From: Mesocentrotus franciscanus
Lineage: Eukaryota > Echinodermata > Echinoidea > Camarodonta > Strongylocentrotidae
Assembly: GCA_037976565.1 (NCBI GenBank)
Contig: CP137674.1
Location: 35,925,256 to 35,989,255 of the forward strand
Length of the DNA: 64,000 bases
Direction of reading: 5' to 3'
This document shows, piece after piece, positions 32,401 through 45,289 of this stretch. Every line of letters begins with the position of its first letter. Within the stretch, counting starts at the first letter, position 1. The notes under the pieces were generated by a model. It did not search any database. It was not told where the DNA came from and saw nothing but the letters and a program-made list of their open reading frames with translations. The position numbers were made by a program, and so were the translations under genes.

Positions 32401-35400
32401 TTGTTTTGGCGGGTTAAGGTTAGGGTTAGGGTTAAAGGGGTGTGGTCATTTTGGAAATAGTGAATAACCTTTGTTTTGCCTGACAGATTTTTTTTTATTT
32501 GTGCAGAGGATTCAATTCAACCTATCTAGCATTTATTCTGATAGTATGAACATGATTGGGCATTGGATTCCAGAGATATGACCATTTATAAAAAAGTTTT
32601 TCACCCAACAATCACGTTTTGGAATTATGGCAAGGATTGAATTTTAACGCCTAAGAATTGACCTTTACCTGTTTCGGAGGGTAAGGTTTAGGGTTAAAGG
32701 GGAATGGTGATTTTGGAATTAGTGAATAACTTTTGTTTTGGCGGGTTAGGGTTAGGGATAGGGTAAAAGGGGTATGGTCGTTTTGGAATTAGTGAATAAC
32801 TTTTGTTTTGGCGGGTTAGGGTTCAAGGGGTGTGGTCGTTTTGGAATTAGTGAATAACTTTTGTTTTGCCTGACGGATAAGGGTGAGAGTTAGGGTTAGG
32901 GTTAAAGGGGTATGGTTATTTTGGAAATAGTGAATAACCTTTGTTTTGCCTGACAGATTTTTTTATTTGTGCAGGGGATTCAATTCAACTTATCTAGCAT
33001 CTATTCTGATAGTATGAACATGATTGGGCTTTGGGTTCCAGAGATATGACCATTTAAAAAAAAGTTCTTCACCTAAAAATCACGTTTTGGAATTTTGGCC
33101 AGAATTGAATTTTAACGCCTAAGAGTTGACCTTTACCTGTTTCGGAGGTTAAGGTTTAGGGTTAAAGGGGAATGGTGATTTTGGAATTAGTGAATAACTT
33201 TTGTTTTGGCGGGTTAGGGTGAGGGATAGGGTTAAAGGGGTATGGTCGTTTTGGAATTAGTGAATAACTTTTGTTTTGCCTGACGGATTAGGGTTAGAGT
33301 TAGGGTTAGGGTTAAAGGGGTATGGTTACTTTGGAATTAGTGAATAACTTTTGTTTTGGCGGGTTAAGGTTAGGGTTAGGTTAAAGGGGTGTGGTCGTTT
33401 TGGAATTAGTGAATAACTTTTGTTTTGCCTGACGGATTAGGGTAAGAGTTAGGGTAAGGGTTAAAGGGGTATGGTTATTTTGGAATTAGTGAATAACTTT
33501 TGTTTTGCCTGACGGATTAGGGTTAGAGTTAGGGTTAGGGTTAAAGGGGTATGGTCGTTTTGGAATTAGTGAATAACTTTTATTTTGGCTAACTGATTAG
33601 GGTTAGAGTTAGGGTTAGGGTTAAAGGGGTATGGTTATTTTGGAATTAGTGAATAACTTTTGTTTTGGCGGGTTAAGGTTAGGGTTAGGGTTAAAGGGGT
33701 GTGGTCATTTTGGAAATAGTGAATAACCTTTGTTTTGCCTGACAGATTTTTTTTTATTTGTGCAGAGGATTCAATTCAACCTATCTAGCATTTATTCTGA
33801 TAGTATGAACATGATTGGGCATTAGATTCCAGAGATATGACCATTTATAAAAAAAAGTTTTTCACCCAACAATCACGTTTTGGAATTATGGCAAGGATTG
33901 AATTTTAACGCCTAAGAATTGACCTTTACCTGTTTCGGAGGTTAAGGTTTAGGGTTAAAGGGGAATGGTGATTTTGGAATTAGTGAATAACTTTTGTTTT
34001 TCCTGACGGATTAGGGTTAGAGTTAGGGTTAGGGTTAAAGGGGCATGGTTACTTTGGAATTAGTGAATAACTTTTGTTTTGGCGGGTTAGGGTTCAAGGG
34101 GTGTGGTCGTTTTGGAATTAGTGAATAACTTTTGTTTTGCCTGACGGATAAGGGTGAGAGTTAGGGTTAGGGTTAAAGGGGTATGGTTATTTTGGAAATA
34201 GTGAATAACCTTTGTTTTGCCTGACAGATTTTTTTTTATTTGTGCAGGGGATTCAATTCAACTTATCTAGCATCTATTCTGATAGTATGAACATGATTGG
34301 GCTTTGGGTTCCAGAGATATGACCATTTAAAAAAAAGTTCTTCACCTAAAAATCACGTTTTGGAATTTTGGCCAGAATTGAATTTTAACGCCTAAGAGTT
34401 GACCTTTACCTGTTTTGGAGGTTAAGGTTTAGGGTTAAAGGGGAATGGTGATTTTGGAATTAGTGAATAACTTTTGTTTTGGCGGGTTAGGGTGAGGGAT
34501 AGGGTTAAAGGGGTATGGTCGTTTTGGAATTAGTGAATAACTTTTGTTTTGCCTGACGGATTAGGGTTAGAGTTAGGGTTAGGGTTAAAGGGGTATGGTT
34601 ACTTTGGAATTAGTGAATAACTTTTGTTTTGGCGGGTTAAGGTTAGGGTTAGGGTTAAAGGGGTGTGGTCGTTTTGGAATTAGTGAATAACTTTTGTTTT
34701 GCCTGACGGATTAGGGTAAGAGTTAGGGTTAGGGTTAAAGGATATGGTTTTTTTGGAATTAGTGAATAACTTTTGTTTTGCATGACGGATTAGGGTTAGA
34801 GTTAGGGTTAGGGTTAAAGGGTATGGTCGTTTTGGAATTAGTGAATAACTTTTATTTTGGCTAACTGATTAGGGTTAGAGTTAGGGTTAGGGTTAAAGGG
34901 GTATGGTTATTTTGGAATTAGTGAATAACTTTTGTTTTGGCGGGTTAAGGTTAGGGTTAGGGTTAAAGGGGTGTGGTCATTTTGGAAATAGTGAATAACC
35001 TTTGTTTTGCCTGACAGATTTTTTTTTATTTGTGCAGAGGATTCAATTCAACCTATCTAGCATTTATTCTGATAGTATGAACATGATTGGGCATTAGATT
35101 CCAGAGATATGACCATTTATAAAAAAAAGTTTTTCACCCAACAATCACGTTTTGGAATTATGGCAAGGATTGAATTTTAACGCCTAAGAATTGACCTTTA
35201 CCTGTTTCGGAGGGTAAGGTTTAGGGTTAAAGGGGAATGGTGATTTTGGAATTAGTGAATAACTTTTGTTTTGGCGTGTTAGGGTTAGGGATAGGGTTAA
35301 AGGGGTATGGTCGTTTTGGAATTAGTGAATAACTTTTGTTTTGCCTGACGGATTAGGGTTAGAGTTAGGGTTAGGGTTAAAGGGTATGGTTATTTTGGAA

Positions 35401-38400
35401 TTAGTGAATAACTTTTGTTTTGGCGGTTAAGGTTAGGGTTAGGGTTAAAGGAGGGTGGTTGTTTTGGAATTAGTGAATAACTTTTGTTTTGCCTGACGGA
35501 TTAGGGTTAGAGTTAGGGTTAGGGTTAACAGGGTATGGTCGTTTTGGAATTAGTGAATAACTTTTGTTTTGCCTGACGGATTAGGGTTAGAGTTAGGGTT
35601 AGGGTTAAAAGGGTATGGTTATTTTGGAAATAGTGAATAACCTTTGTTTTGGCTGACAGATTTTTTTTTATTTGTGCAGAGGATTCAATTCAACCTATCT
35701 AGCATTTATTCTGATAGTATGAACATGATTGGGCATTGGATTCCAGAGATATGACCATTTATAAAAAAGTTTTCACCCAACAATCACGTTTTGGAATTAT
35801 GGCCAGGATTGAATTTTAACGCCTAAGAATTGACCTTTACCTGTTTCGAAGGGTAAGGTTTAGGGTTAAAGGGGAATGGCGATTTTGGAATTAGTGAATA
35901 ACTTTTGTTTTGGCGGGTTAGGGTTAGGGATAGGGTTAAAGGGGTATGGTCGTTTTGGAATTAGTGAATAACTTTTGTTTTGCCTGACGGATTAGGGTTA
36001 AAGGGTATGGTTACTTTGGAATTAGTGAATAACTTTTGTTTTGGCGGGTTAAGGTTAGGGTTAGGGTTAAAGGGGTGTGGTCATTTTGGAAATAGTGAAT
36101 AACCTTTGTTTTGCCTGACAGATTTTTTTTTATTTGTGCAGAGGATTCAATTCAACCTATCTAGCATTTATTCTGATAGTATGAACATGATTGGGCATTG
36201 GATTCCAGAGATATGACCATTTATAAAAAAGTTTTTCACCCAACAATCACGTTTTGGAATTATGGCAAGGATTGAATTTTAACGCCTAAGAATTGACCTT
36301 TACCTGTTTCGGAGGGTAAGGTTTAGGGTTAAAGGGGAATGGTGATTTTGGAATTAGTGAATAACTTTTGTTTTGGCGGGTTAGGGTTAGGGATAGGGTT
36401 AAAGGGGTATGGTCGTTTTGGAATTAGTGAATAACTTTTGTTTTGCCTGACGGATTAGGGTTAGAGTTAGGGTTAGGGTTAAAGGGGTATGGTTACTTTG
36501 GAATTAGTGAATAACTTTTGTTTTGGCGGGTTAGGGTTCAAGGGGTGTGGTCGTTTTGGAATTAGTGAATAACTTTTGTTTTGCCTGACGGATAAGGGTG
36601 AGAGTTAGGGTTAGGGTTAAAGGGGTATGGTTATTTTGGAAATAGTGAATAACCTTTGTTTTGCCTGACAGATTTTTTTATTTGTGCAGGGATTCAATTC
36701 AACTTATCTAGCATCTATTCTGATAGTATGAACATGATTGGGCTTTGGGTTCCAGAGATATGACCATTTAAAAAAAAGTTCTTCACCTAAAAATCACGTT
36801 TTGGAATTTTGGCCAGAATTGAATTTTAACGCCTAGGAGTTGACCTTTACCTGTTTCGGAGGTTAAGGTTTAGGGTTAAAGGGGAATGGTGATTTTGGAA
36901 TTAGTGAATAACTTTTGTTTTGGCGGGTTAGGGTGAGGGATAGGGTTAAAGGGGTATGGTCGTTTTGGAATTAGTGAATAACTTTTGTTTTGCCTGACGG
37001 ATTAGGGTTAGAGTTAGGGTTAGGGTTAAAGGGGCATGGTTACTTTGGAATTAGTGAATAACTTTTGTTTTGGCGGGTTAGGGTTGGGGTGTGGTCGTTT
37101 TGGAATTAGTGAATAACTTTTGTTTTGCCTGACGGATAAGGGTGAGAGTTAGGGTTAGGGTTAAAGGGGTATGGTTATTTTGGAAATAGTGAATAACCTT
37201 TGTTTTGCCTGACAGATTTTTTTTATTTGTGCAGGGATTCAATTCAACTTATCTAGCATCTATTCTGATAGTATGAACATGATTGGGCTTTGGGTTCCAG
37301 AGATATGACCATTTAAAAAAAAGTTCTTCACCTAAAAATCACGTTTTGGAATTTTGGCCAGAATTGAATTTTAACGCCTAAGAGTTGACCTTTACCTGTT
37401 TCGGGGTTAAGGTTTAGGGTTAAAGGGAATGGTGATTTTGGAATTAGTGAATAACTTTTGTTTTGGCGGGTTAGGGTGAGGGATAGGGTTAAAGGGTATG
37501 GTCGTTTTGGAATTAGTGAATAACTTTTGTTTTGCCTGACGGATTAGGGTTAGAGTTAGGGTTAGGGTTAAAGGGGTATGGTTACTTTGGAATTAGTGAA
37601 TAACTTTTGTTTTGGCGGGTTAAGGTTAGGGTTAGGGTTAAAGGGGTGTGGGTTAGGGTTTTAGTGAATAACTTTTGTTTTGCCTGACGGATTAGGGTAA
37701 GAGTTAGGGTTAGGGTTAAAGGGGTATGGTTATTTTGGAATTAGTGAATAACTTTTGTTTTGCCTGACGGATTAGGGTTAGAGTTAGGGTTAGGGTTAAA
37801 GGGGTATGGTCGTTTTGGAATTAGTGAATAACTTTTATTTTGGCTAACTGATTAGGGTTAGAGTTAGGGTTAGGGTTAAAGGGGTATGGTTATTTTGGAA
37901 TTAGTGAATAACTTTTGTTTTGGCCGGTTAAGGTTAGGGTTAGGGTTAAAGGAGGGTGGTTGTTTTGGAATTAGTGAATAACTTTTGTTTTGCCTGACGG
38001 ATTAGGGTTAGAGTTAGGGTTAGGGTTAACAGGGTATGGTCGTTTTGGAATTAGTGAATAACTTTTGTTTTGCCTGACGGATTAGGGTTAGAGTTAGGGT
38101 TAGGGTTAAAGGGGTATGGTTATTTTGGAAATAGTGAATAACCTTTGTTTTGCCTGACAGATTTTTTTATTTGTGCAGAGGATTCAATTCAACCTATCTA
38201 GCATTTATTCTGATAGTATGAACATGATTGGGCATTGGATTCCAGAGATATGACCATTTATAAAAAGTTTTTCACCCAACAATCACGTTTTGGAATTATG
38301 GCCAGGATTGAATTTTAACGCCTAAGAATTGACCTTTACCTGTTTCGGAGGGTAAGGTTTAGGGTTAAAGGGGAATGGTGATTTTGGAATTAGTGAATAA

Positions 38401-40268
38401 CTTTTGTTTTGGCGGGTTAGGGTTAGGGATAGGGTTAAAGGGGTATGGTCGTTTTGGAATTAGTGAATAACTTTTGTTTTGCCTGACGGATTAGGGTTAG
38501 AGTTAGGGTTAGGGTTAAAGGGGTATGGTTACTTTGGAATTAGTGAATAACTTTTGTTTTGGCGGGTTAGGGTTCAAGGGGTGTGGTCGTTTTGGAATTA
38601 GTGAATAACTTTTGTTTTGCCTGACGGATTAGGGTAAGAGTTAGGGTTAGGGTTAAAGGGGTATGGTTATTTTGGAAATAGTGAATAACCTTTGTTTTGC
38701 CTGACAGATTTTTTTTATTTGTGCAGGGGATTCAATTCAACTTATTTAGCATCTATTCCGATAGTATGAACATGATTGGGCATTGGGTTCCAGAGATATG
38801 ACCATTTAAAAAAAAAGTTTTTCACCTAAAAATCACGTTTTGGAATTTTGGCCAGAATTGAATTTTAACGCCTAAGAGTTGACCTTTACCTGTTTCGGAG
38901 GTTAAGGTTTAGGGTTAAAGGGGAATGGTGATTTTGGAATTAGTGAATAACTTTTGTTTTGGCGGGTTAGGGTGAGGGATAGGGTTAAAGGGGTATGGTC
39001 GTTTTGGAATTAGTGAATAACTTTTGTTTTGCCTGACGGATTAGGGTTAGAGTTAGGGTTAGGGTTAAAGATACTATGTCCCTCTTGCAGCCAACATCAA
39101 ATTCTGTAGAACTTTGCAGGAATTATGAATATGTCATGTATGTCCTATCTGTGAAATTTAAACGTTAGCAGTGTCCTAATATTCAAATTATGCAAGGAAA
39201 CCCGTTTACTTGCTAGACTTCACTGTCAGACACTATTGAGTGACTGACTGGCTTTTTCATCTTTGGTAATAACATACATAAAATGAGCTGTAAAGGGTAC
39301 ATGAGCATTTGTCTACATCAATAACCCACTTCTTGTAATGGCCAAAATTAAACTGATTGAATCTTTGCGCAGCATAAAACGTACGACCATTCGGTACAAT
39401 GGTCTGAAAATCAGACTATTACTTACTGGCTCTATAGCTCCTAAGTCGATTCGACAACTAATAGTCGTTATTTTCCCACTTAAAGACATTTTCAAGCCCC
39501 CTTTTTTTTAGGGAAGTTCTAAATTAGGTATTGTCTTTCAAATACCGTTGTAATTTAACCTTTTCATTTTTTTGGCCTGCAAATGGGACATAGTACCTTT
39601 AAAGGGGTATGGTTACTTTGGAATTAGTGAATAACTTTTGTTTTGGCGGGTTAAGGTTAGGGTTAGGGTTAAAGGGGTGTGGTCGTTTTGGAATTAGTGA
39701 ATAACTTTTGTTTTGCCTGACAGATTAGGGTAAGAGTTAGGGTTAGGGTTAAAGGGGTATGGTTATTTTGGAATTAGTGAATAACTTTTGTTTTGCCTGA
39801 CGGATTAGGGTTAGAGTTAGGGTTAGGGTTAAAGGGTATGGTCGTTTTGGAATTAGTGAATAACTTTTATTTTGCCTAACTGATTAGGGTTAGAGTTAGG
39901 GTTAGGGTTAAAGGGGTATGGTTATTTTGGAATTAGTGAATAACTTTTGTTTTGGCCGGTTAAGGTTAGGGTTAGGGTTAAAGGAGGGTGGTTGTTTTGG
40001 AATTAGTGAATAACTTTTGTTTTGCCTGACGGATTAGGGTTAGAGTTATGATTAGGGTTAAAGGGGTATGGTCGTTTTGGAATTAGTGAATAACTTTTGT
40101 TTTGCCTGACGGATTAGGGTTAGAGTTAGGGTTAGGTTAAAGGGGTATGGTTTTTTTGGAAATAGTGAATAACCTTTGTTTTGCCTGACAGATTTTTTTT
40201 ATTTGTGCAGAGGATTCAATTCAACCTATCTAGCATTTATTCTGATAGTATGAACATGATTGGGCATT
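29419..40268 (+). repeat. Telomere-motif satellite in a higher-order array
   Basis: Short unit, about 71-80 bp: GGGGTATGGTTATTTTGGAA, TTAGTGAATAACTTTTGTTTTG, a GCCTGACGGA or GCGGG variant, then TTAGGGTTAGAGTTAGGGTTAGGGTTAAA. Every few units a spacer of about 200 bp interrupts (GTGCAGAGGATTCAATTCAACC ... CCTTTACCTGTTTCGGAGGG). About 16 spacers are visible, starting near 29706, 30428, 31299, 32022, 32485, 32957, 33744, 34228, 35020, 35659, 36121, 36672, 37217, 38159, 38706 and 40191. Copies are highly similar, so recent amplification or homogenisation is likely. Non-coding. Confidence 0.93.
39069..39598. mobile_element. TTAA-flanked MITE, family 1 copy B, inserted in the satellite
   Basis: 530 bp between TTAA at 39065-39068 and 39599-39602. 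Ends are AGATACTATGTCCCTCTTGCAG and, reverse-complemented, AGGTACTATGTCCCATTTGCAGG. It is alignable along its length with 582-1130. Removing it and one TTAA restores a normal satellite junction GGGTTAAAGGGGTATGG, so the insertion is younger than that satellite unit. Confidence 0.88.
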
Positions 40269-40275
40269 GATTGCC

Positions 40276-43209
40276 AGGTTAGGTTAGGCTAGGTTAGGTT
40301 AGGCCAGGTTAGGTTAGGCCAGGTTAGGCCAGGTTGTAGGCCAGGCCAGGTTAGGCCAGGCCAGGCCAGGCCAGGCTAGGCCAGGCCAGGTTAGGCCAGG
40401 CCAGGCCAGGCCAGGCCAGGCCAGGCCAGGCCAGGCCAGGCCAGGCCAGGCCAGGCCAGGCCAGGCCAGGCCAGGCCAGGCCAGGCCAGGCCAGGCCAGG
40501 CCAGGCCAGGCCAGGCCAGGCCAGGCCAGGCCAGGCCAGGCCAGGCCAGGCCAGGCCAGGCCAGGCCAGGCCAGGCCAGGCCAGGCCAGGCCAGGCCAGG
40601 CCAGGCCAGGCCAGGCCAGGCCAGGCCAGGCCAGGCCAGGCCAGGCCAGGCCAGGCCAGGCCAGGCCAGGCCAGGCCAGGCCAGGCCAGGCCAGGCCAGG
40701 CCAGGCCAGGCCAGGCCAGGCCAGGCCAGGCCAGGCCAGGCCAGGCCAGGCCAGGCCAGGCCAGGCCAGGCCAGGCCAGGCCAGGCCAGGCCAGGCCAGG
40801 CCAGGCCAGGCCAGGCCAGGCCAGGCCAGGCCAGGCCAGGCCAGGCCAGGCCAGGCCAGGCCAGGCCAGGCCAGGCCAGGCCAGGCCAGGCCAGGCCAGG
40901 CCAGGCCAGGCCAGGCCAGGCCAGGCCAGGCCAGGCCAGGCCAGGCCAGGCCAGGCCAGGCCAGGCCAGGCCAGGCCAGGCCAGGCCAGGCCAGGCCAGG
41001 CCAGGCCAGGCCAGGCCAGGCCAGGCCAGGCCAGGCCAGGCCAGGCCAGGCCAGGCCAGGCCAGGCCAGGCCAGGCCAGGCCAGGCCAGGCCAGGCCAGG
41101 CCAGGCCAGGCCAGGCCAGGCCAGGCCAGGCCAGGCCAGGCCAGGCCAGGCCAGGCCAGGCCAGGCCAGGCCAGGCCAGGCCAGGCCAGGCCAGGCCAGG
41201 CCAGGCCAGGCCAGGCCAGGCCAGGCCAGGCCAGGCCAGGCCAGGCCAGGCCAGGCCAGGCCAGGCCAGGCCAGGCCAGGCCAGGCCAGGCCAGGCCAGG
41301 CCAGGCCAGGCCAGGCCAGGCCAGGCCAGGCCAGGCCAGGCCAGGCCAGGCCAGGCCAGGCCAGGCCAGGCCAGGCCAGGCCAGGCCAGGCCAGGCCAGG
41401 CCAGGCCAGGCCAGGCCAGGCCAGGCCAGGCCAGGCCAGGCCAGGCCAGGCCAGGCCAGGCCAGGCCAGGCCAGGCCAGGCCAGGCCAGGCCAGGCCAGG
41501 CCAGGCCAGGCCAGGCCAGGCCAGGCCAGGCCAGGCCAGGCCAGGCCAGGCCAGGCCAGGCCAGGCCAGGCCAGGCCAGGCCAGGCCAGGCCAGGCCAGG
41601 CCAGGCCAGGCCAGGCCAGGCCAGGCCAGGCCAGGCCAGGCCAGGCCAGGCCAGGCCAGGCCAGGCCAGGCCAGGCCAGGCCAGGCCAGGCCAGGCCAGG
41701 CCAGGCCAGGCCAGGCCAGGCCAGGCCAGGCCAGGCCAGGCCAGGCCAGGCCAGGCCAGGCCAGGCCAGGCCAGGCCAGGCCAGGCCAGGCCAGGCCAGG
41801 CCAGGCCAGGCCAGGCCAGGCCAGGCCAGGCCAGGCCAGGCCAGGCCAGGCCAGGCCAGGCCAGGCCAGGCCAGGCCAGGCCAGGCCAGGCCAGGCCAGG
41901 CCAGGCCAGGCCAGGCCAGGCCAGGCCAGGCCAGGCCAGGCCAGGCCAGGCCAGGCCAGGCCAGGCCAGGCCAGGCCAGGCCAGGCCAGGCCAGGCCAGG
42001 CCAGGCCAGGCCAGGCCAGGCCAGGCCAGGCCAGGCCAGGCCAGGCCAGGCCAGGCCAGGCCAGGCCAGGCCAGGCCAGGCCAGGCCAGGCCAGGCCAGG
42101 CCAGGCCAGGCCAGGCCAGGCCAGGCCAGGCCAGGCCAGGCCAGGCCAGGCCAGGCCAGGCCAGGCCAGGCCAGGCCAGGCCAGGCCAGGCCAGGCCAGG
42201 CCAGGCCAGGCCAGGCCAGGCCAGGCCAGGCCAGGCCAGGCCAGGCCAGGCCAGGCCAGGCCAGGCCAGGCCAGGCCAGGCCAGGCCAGGCCAGGCCAGG
42301 CCAGGCCAGGCCAGGCCAGGCCAGGCCAGGCCAGGCCAGGCCAGGCCAGGCCAGGCCAGGCCAGGCCAGGCCAGGCCAGGCCAGGCCAGGCCAGGCCAGG
42401 CCAGGCCAGGCCAGGCCAGGCCAGGCCAGGCCAGGCCAGGCCAGGCCAGGCCAGGCCAGGCCAGGCCAGGCCAGGCCAGGCCAGGCCAGGCCAGGCCAGG
42501 CCAGGCCAGGCCAGGCCAGGCCAGGCCAGGCCAGGCCAGGCCAGGCCAGGCCAGGCCAGGCCAGGCCAGGCCAGGCCAGGCCAGGCCAGGCCAGGCCAGG
42601 CCAGGCCAGGCCAGGCCAGGCCAGGCCAGGCCAGGCCAGGCCAGGCCAGGCCAGGCCAGGCCAGGCCAGGCCAGGCCAGGCCAGGCCAGGCCAGGCCAGG
42701 CCAGGCCAGGCCAGGCCAGGCCAGGCCAGGCCAGGCCAGGCCAGGCCAGGCCAGGCCAGGCCAGGCCAGGCCAGGCCAGGCCAGGCCAGGCCAGGCCAGG
42801 CCAGGCCAGGCCAGGCCAGGCCAGGCCAGGCCAGGCCAGGCCAGGCCAGGCCAGGCCAGGCCAGGCCAGGCCAGGCCAGGCCAGGCCAGGCCAGGCCAGG
42901 CCAGGCCAGGCCAGGCCAGGCCAGGCCAGGCCAGGCCAGGCCAGGCCAGGCCAGGCCAGGCCAGGCCAGGCCAGGCCAGGCCAGGCCAGGCCAGGCCAGG
43001 CCAGGCCAGGCCAGGCCAGGCCAGGCCAGGCCAGGCCAGGCCAGGCCAGGCCAGGCCAGGCCAGGCCAGGCCAGGCCAGGCCAGGCCAGGCCAGGCCAGG
43101 CCAGGCCAGGCCAGGCCAGGCCAGGCCAGGCCAGGCCAGGCCAGGCCAGGCCAGGCCAGGCCAGGCCAGGCCAGGCCAGGCCAGGCCAGGCCAGGCCAGG
43201 CCAGGCCAG
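40276..43209 (+). repeat. Pentanucleotide array, TTAGG grading into CCAGG
   Basis: Starts as GGTTAGGTTAGG with occasional GGCTAGG and GGCCAGG, then becomes an essentially perfect (GGCCA)n run from about 40390 to the gap. The long frame that reads GLAWP on the minus strand is a by-product of the 5-bp period with no stop codon. Real length is unknown because the run ends at the N gap. Confidence 0.95.
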
Positions 43210-43709
43210 NNNNNNNNNNNNNNNNNNNNNNNNNNNNNNNNNNNNNNNNNNNNNNNNNNNNNNNNNNNNNNNNNNNNNNNNNNNNNNNNNNNNNNNNNNN
43301 NNNNNNNNNNNNNNNNNNNNNNNNNNNNNNNNNNNNNNNNNNNNNNNNNNNNNNNNNNNNNNNNNNNNNNNNNNNNNNNNNNNNNNNNNNNNNNNNNNNN
43401 NNNNNNNNNNNNNNNNNNNNNNNNNNNNNNNNNNNNNNNNNNNNNNNNNNNNNNNNNNNNNNNNNNNNNNNNNNNNNNNNNNNNNNNNNNNNNNNNNNNN
43501 NNNNNNNNNNNNNNNNNNNNNNNNNNNNNNNNNNNNNNNNNNNNNNNNNNNNNNNNNNNNNNNNNNNNNNNNNNNNNNNNNNNNNNNNNNNNNNNNNNNN
43601 NNNNNNNNNNNNNNNNNNNNNNNNNNNNNNNNNNNNNNNNNNNNNNNNNNNNNNNNNNNNNNNNNNNNNNNNNNNNNNNNNNNNNNNNNNNNNNNNNNNN
43701 NNNNNNNNN
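43210..43709. other. Assembly gap of exactly 500 N
   Basis: A round 500-base N run directly after a perfect 5-bp repeat; a scaffolding gap of arbitrary size. Linkage between the left and right halves of the window depends on it. Confidence 0.98.
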
Positions 43710-44194
43710 TTCATATCATTATCATTATAATATTACCTGAGTAATTGGAATTGTATTATATGAATTTACACTTTTGTGTAATTGAATTCTGTCTTTCTAA
43801 TTTTAATCTGGCTGCACAACTTCATAGCAATTTCGATCTGTTGTGGGATCGTGGTGAATTTGAAAGCATCATCGCATGATCATGCAGCTACGTATGTGAT
43901 TCAGTTTGAATTCCTCTATATATGAAGCTTATTGCAATTTGCCAAACCATATAGCTGACTTTTTGTTTTGTTTAGACAACTACTGATTCAAAAGGGAATC
44001 AAACTTTCGTATTATGGATTATTTCATGAATACCGGTTTGTCAAAGACAAAGCTTTATCGGCAGTGTTAGTACCAACAGCGTGTTAGAACTTGAAATAAA
44101 ACCGAAAGTTGATCCTTTTCTCAAAACAAATCTATTCTTTTAGTGTTATGTAGGCCGGATACTTTGTGGGCGTGGGGGCACGTGCTCCTATTGA
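43710..44194. other. No recognisable feature
   Basis: AT-rich sequence right of the gap. It has no satellite unit, so the right edge of the block is inside the gap or ends at it. Confidence 0.4.
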
Positions 44195-44410
44195 AATTGT
44201 GACAAAAGAGAGACAGAGAGAGACAGACAAACAGAGAGAGAGAGAGGCAGAGAGATAGAGAAACAATCAAATAGAGAGATATGGGACGGAGTAAAAGAAG
44301 GAGAGAAAGAGAGAGAGAGAGAGAGAGACGGAGAGAATGAGGAAGACAGAACATTTCTGCCGCGAGTGAAAAGAAAAGAAAATGAAAAGGAAAATGAAAA
44401 TGAAAAGAAA
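44195..44410. repeat. GA-rich microsatellite
   Basis: Imperfect (GA)n and (GAGAGAGACAGA)n followed by GAAAATGAAAA units. Open frames here are low-complexity artefacts. Confidence 0.85.
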
Positions 44411-44419
44411 AGTATTCGC

Positions 44420-45180
44420 CATTATTTGACACGGTACAAAGTCTTCGTTTACAGACTATTCATAGGAATACCCATTCCTGGGTTTGTGCGTACAAGTACA
44501 CTGCAACGTGTTTTCAACTCGGAATATTATACAGATATTGACTGGCAGGGGGTTGGGGGTGTGGGGTGTGTAATTCTTCGGACCGCTGAAGGCAGTTATA
44601 ATTTCCCAAGTGGTTATATTTTCCCGAAGCACCTGTCAGTCAATAACTTTTATATCAGATAGCCTTGGTTTGAAAATTTAGGGGGTCCATTTTTTTTGCC
44701 CGAATTTTTTTTCTCCATTTTCTTTTTCGACAAAAACAAATTTAGTGAGAAATGTGAGAAGAAAAAAATTATTATTAAAATTATTGAAAAAAAAAATTCT
44801 CCCAGGGAACACAAAATTTAGGGGGTCCATTTTTTTTCGACAAAAAAATTGACGGAACAAAACAAATAAGAGAAAACAAATTTTGAGGGGAAAACAAAAT
44901 TGTTGGCGGCCGGTCAATAATAACGTTATATTGACCGGTTGGGCAATATAACATTTACGATCCTCGCAATCGATATCACGTGACGCGCTGTGGACTAATC
45001 ACATCTCGGTATCTGTCTAAGTTATCTAATATATATTGATATTAAGACTTTTTAGATGTTAATAATGTGCACTTGATTATAATATAACGGGATCATCCAT
45101 ACATCTGACATCTGCAAACATGCACTCACGGGGTAGGTTTTGTATATCGAGTTATCATCCATATTAGTTTACTGCAAATT
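44420..45180. repeat. Dispersed repeat related to 51765-51990
   Basis: Landmarks shared in the same order: GGTACAAAGTCTTCGTTTACAGAC, GGAATACCCATTCCTGG and GTGCGTAC near 44430-44495 against 51770-51850, and ATCTGACATCTGCAAAC ... TATCGAGTTATCATCCATATTA near 45095-45165 against 51930-51985. Between them this copy carries a hairpin unit (44540-44670) and a TTTTTTTCGACAAAAAA section like that at 62610-63010. Confidence 0.6.
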
Positions 45181-45289
45181 ACAATTTGCAAATATTTGCA
45201 AAATATTCATTCTACCTCTGTGAATAAATCAAATATTCAACAAGCTCAATACTAATTCTTTAATACAATATGATCTAATTGTAATAAGC

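Noticed and set aside
29419..40268. CRISPR-like appearance of repeats with spacers
   Set aside because: The context is eukaryotic, the repeats are 80 bp, and the spacers are themselves identical to each other, so it is a satellite.
40391..43714. Very long open frame encoding repeated GLAWP
   Set aside because: Pure product of a 5-bp repeat with no stop codon in any frame, running into the N gap; no start, splice or protein features.
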